Part shown: one piece after another, positions 5,919 through 5,976 of the stretch
Layout: every line of letters starts with the position of its first letter
Numbering within the stretch: the stretch's first letter is position 1
DNA from: Chloroflexota bacterium
GTDB taxonomy: Bacteria; Chloroflexota; Anaerolineae; B4-G1
Direction of reading: 5' to 3'
Length of the DNA stretch: 5,976 nucleotides
NCBI GenBank assembly: GCA_003648085.1
Contig: QMOC01000183.1
Location: forward strand, 1-5,976
Notes under the pieces: model-generated
What the model saw: only the letters and a program-made list of their open reading frames with translations
Databases searched by the model: none
Told to the model about the DNA's origin: nothing
Program-made: the position numbers and the translations under genes

Positions 5919-5950
5919 GCCGGAGGCTCCACTACGCTCAAGCCTCCGGC
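5919..5950. repeat. 10-bp inverted repeat upstream of the nitroreductase
   Basis: GCCGGAGGCT (5919-5928) is matched perfectly by AGCCTCCGGC (5941-5950) around a 12-nt loop. It lies about 100 nt upstream of the nitroreductase start and could be the 3' structure of a gene beyond the window, or part of a palindromic repeat. CGGGC/GCCCG at 5908-5919 forms a smaller overlapping hairpin. No T-tract follows on either strand. Confidence 0.65.
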
Positions 5951-5960
5951 TCAAAAGCGA

Positions 5961-5975
5961 AGCCCCTTCGGGGCT
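5961..5975. repeat. Short GC-rich hairpin at the right edge
   Basis: AGCCCC (5961-5966) pairs with GGGGCT (5970-5975) around TTC, giving a 6-bp stem. It sits 10 nt beyond the preceding inverted repeat, and the pair may form one repeat element cut by the window end. The stretch 5818-5976 contains no gene that I can support. Confidence 0.5.
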
Positions 5976-5976
5976 G

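Overview
The window reads as an ordinary chromosomal housekeeping segment of a moderately GC-rich bacterium. Six genes can be supported, plus several palindromic elements between them. Protein character (a CdsA tail, a stand-alone CBS-pair protein, a class I FBPase and a Rho carrying an extra N-terminal extension) is compatible with Chloroflexota, for example Anaerolineae-like lineages. That is an impression from residue patterns and gene style, not a proven assignment.

Left half (1-3090, + strand): four co-directional genes form a probable operon. The 3' end of cdsA (phospholipid CDP-diacylglycerol synthesis) is followed by a 109-nt gap, then a small two-CBS-domain protein with a near-perfect Shine-Dalgarno sequence. 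Class I fructose-1,6-bisphosphatase (fbp, gluconeogenesis) follows within 20 nt, possibly with a TGATG stop/start overlap. Transcription termination factor rho begins about 21 nt after fbp. The CBS protein is a plausible adenylate-sensing neighbour of FBPase, but no partnership is shown by the sequence.

Right half (3115-5817, - strand): a convergent gene set reads right to left. A nitroreductase-family flavoprotein is followed 18 nt later by a GT4-type glycosyltransferase, and these two look like one operon. After a 159-nt gap full of inverted repeats comes an alpha/beta hydrolase. No pathway linking the three is evident.

Junctions: the rho/hydrolase convergent junction is an 11-bp perfect palindrome with a 5-nt loop that contains the hydrolase stop codon. 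The glycosyltransferase/hydrolase gap holds a nested set of inverted repeats whose edge covers the glycosyltransferase stop codon. The last 60 bases of the window hold two more hairpins. None has a convincing T-tract, so they look more like dispersed palindromic repeats or structured 3' ends than classical intrinsic terminators.

I found no RNA gene, CRISPR array, insertion sequence, phage or defence gene. No clearly new biological system is visible. The points most worth checking are the palindromic repeats at 3' ends, the altered AMP-site residues of FBPase beside a CBS protein, and two unusual positions in Rho.
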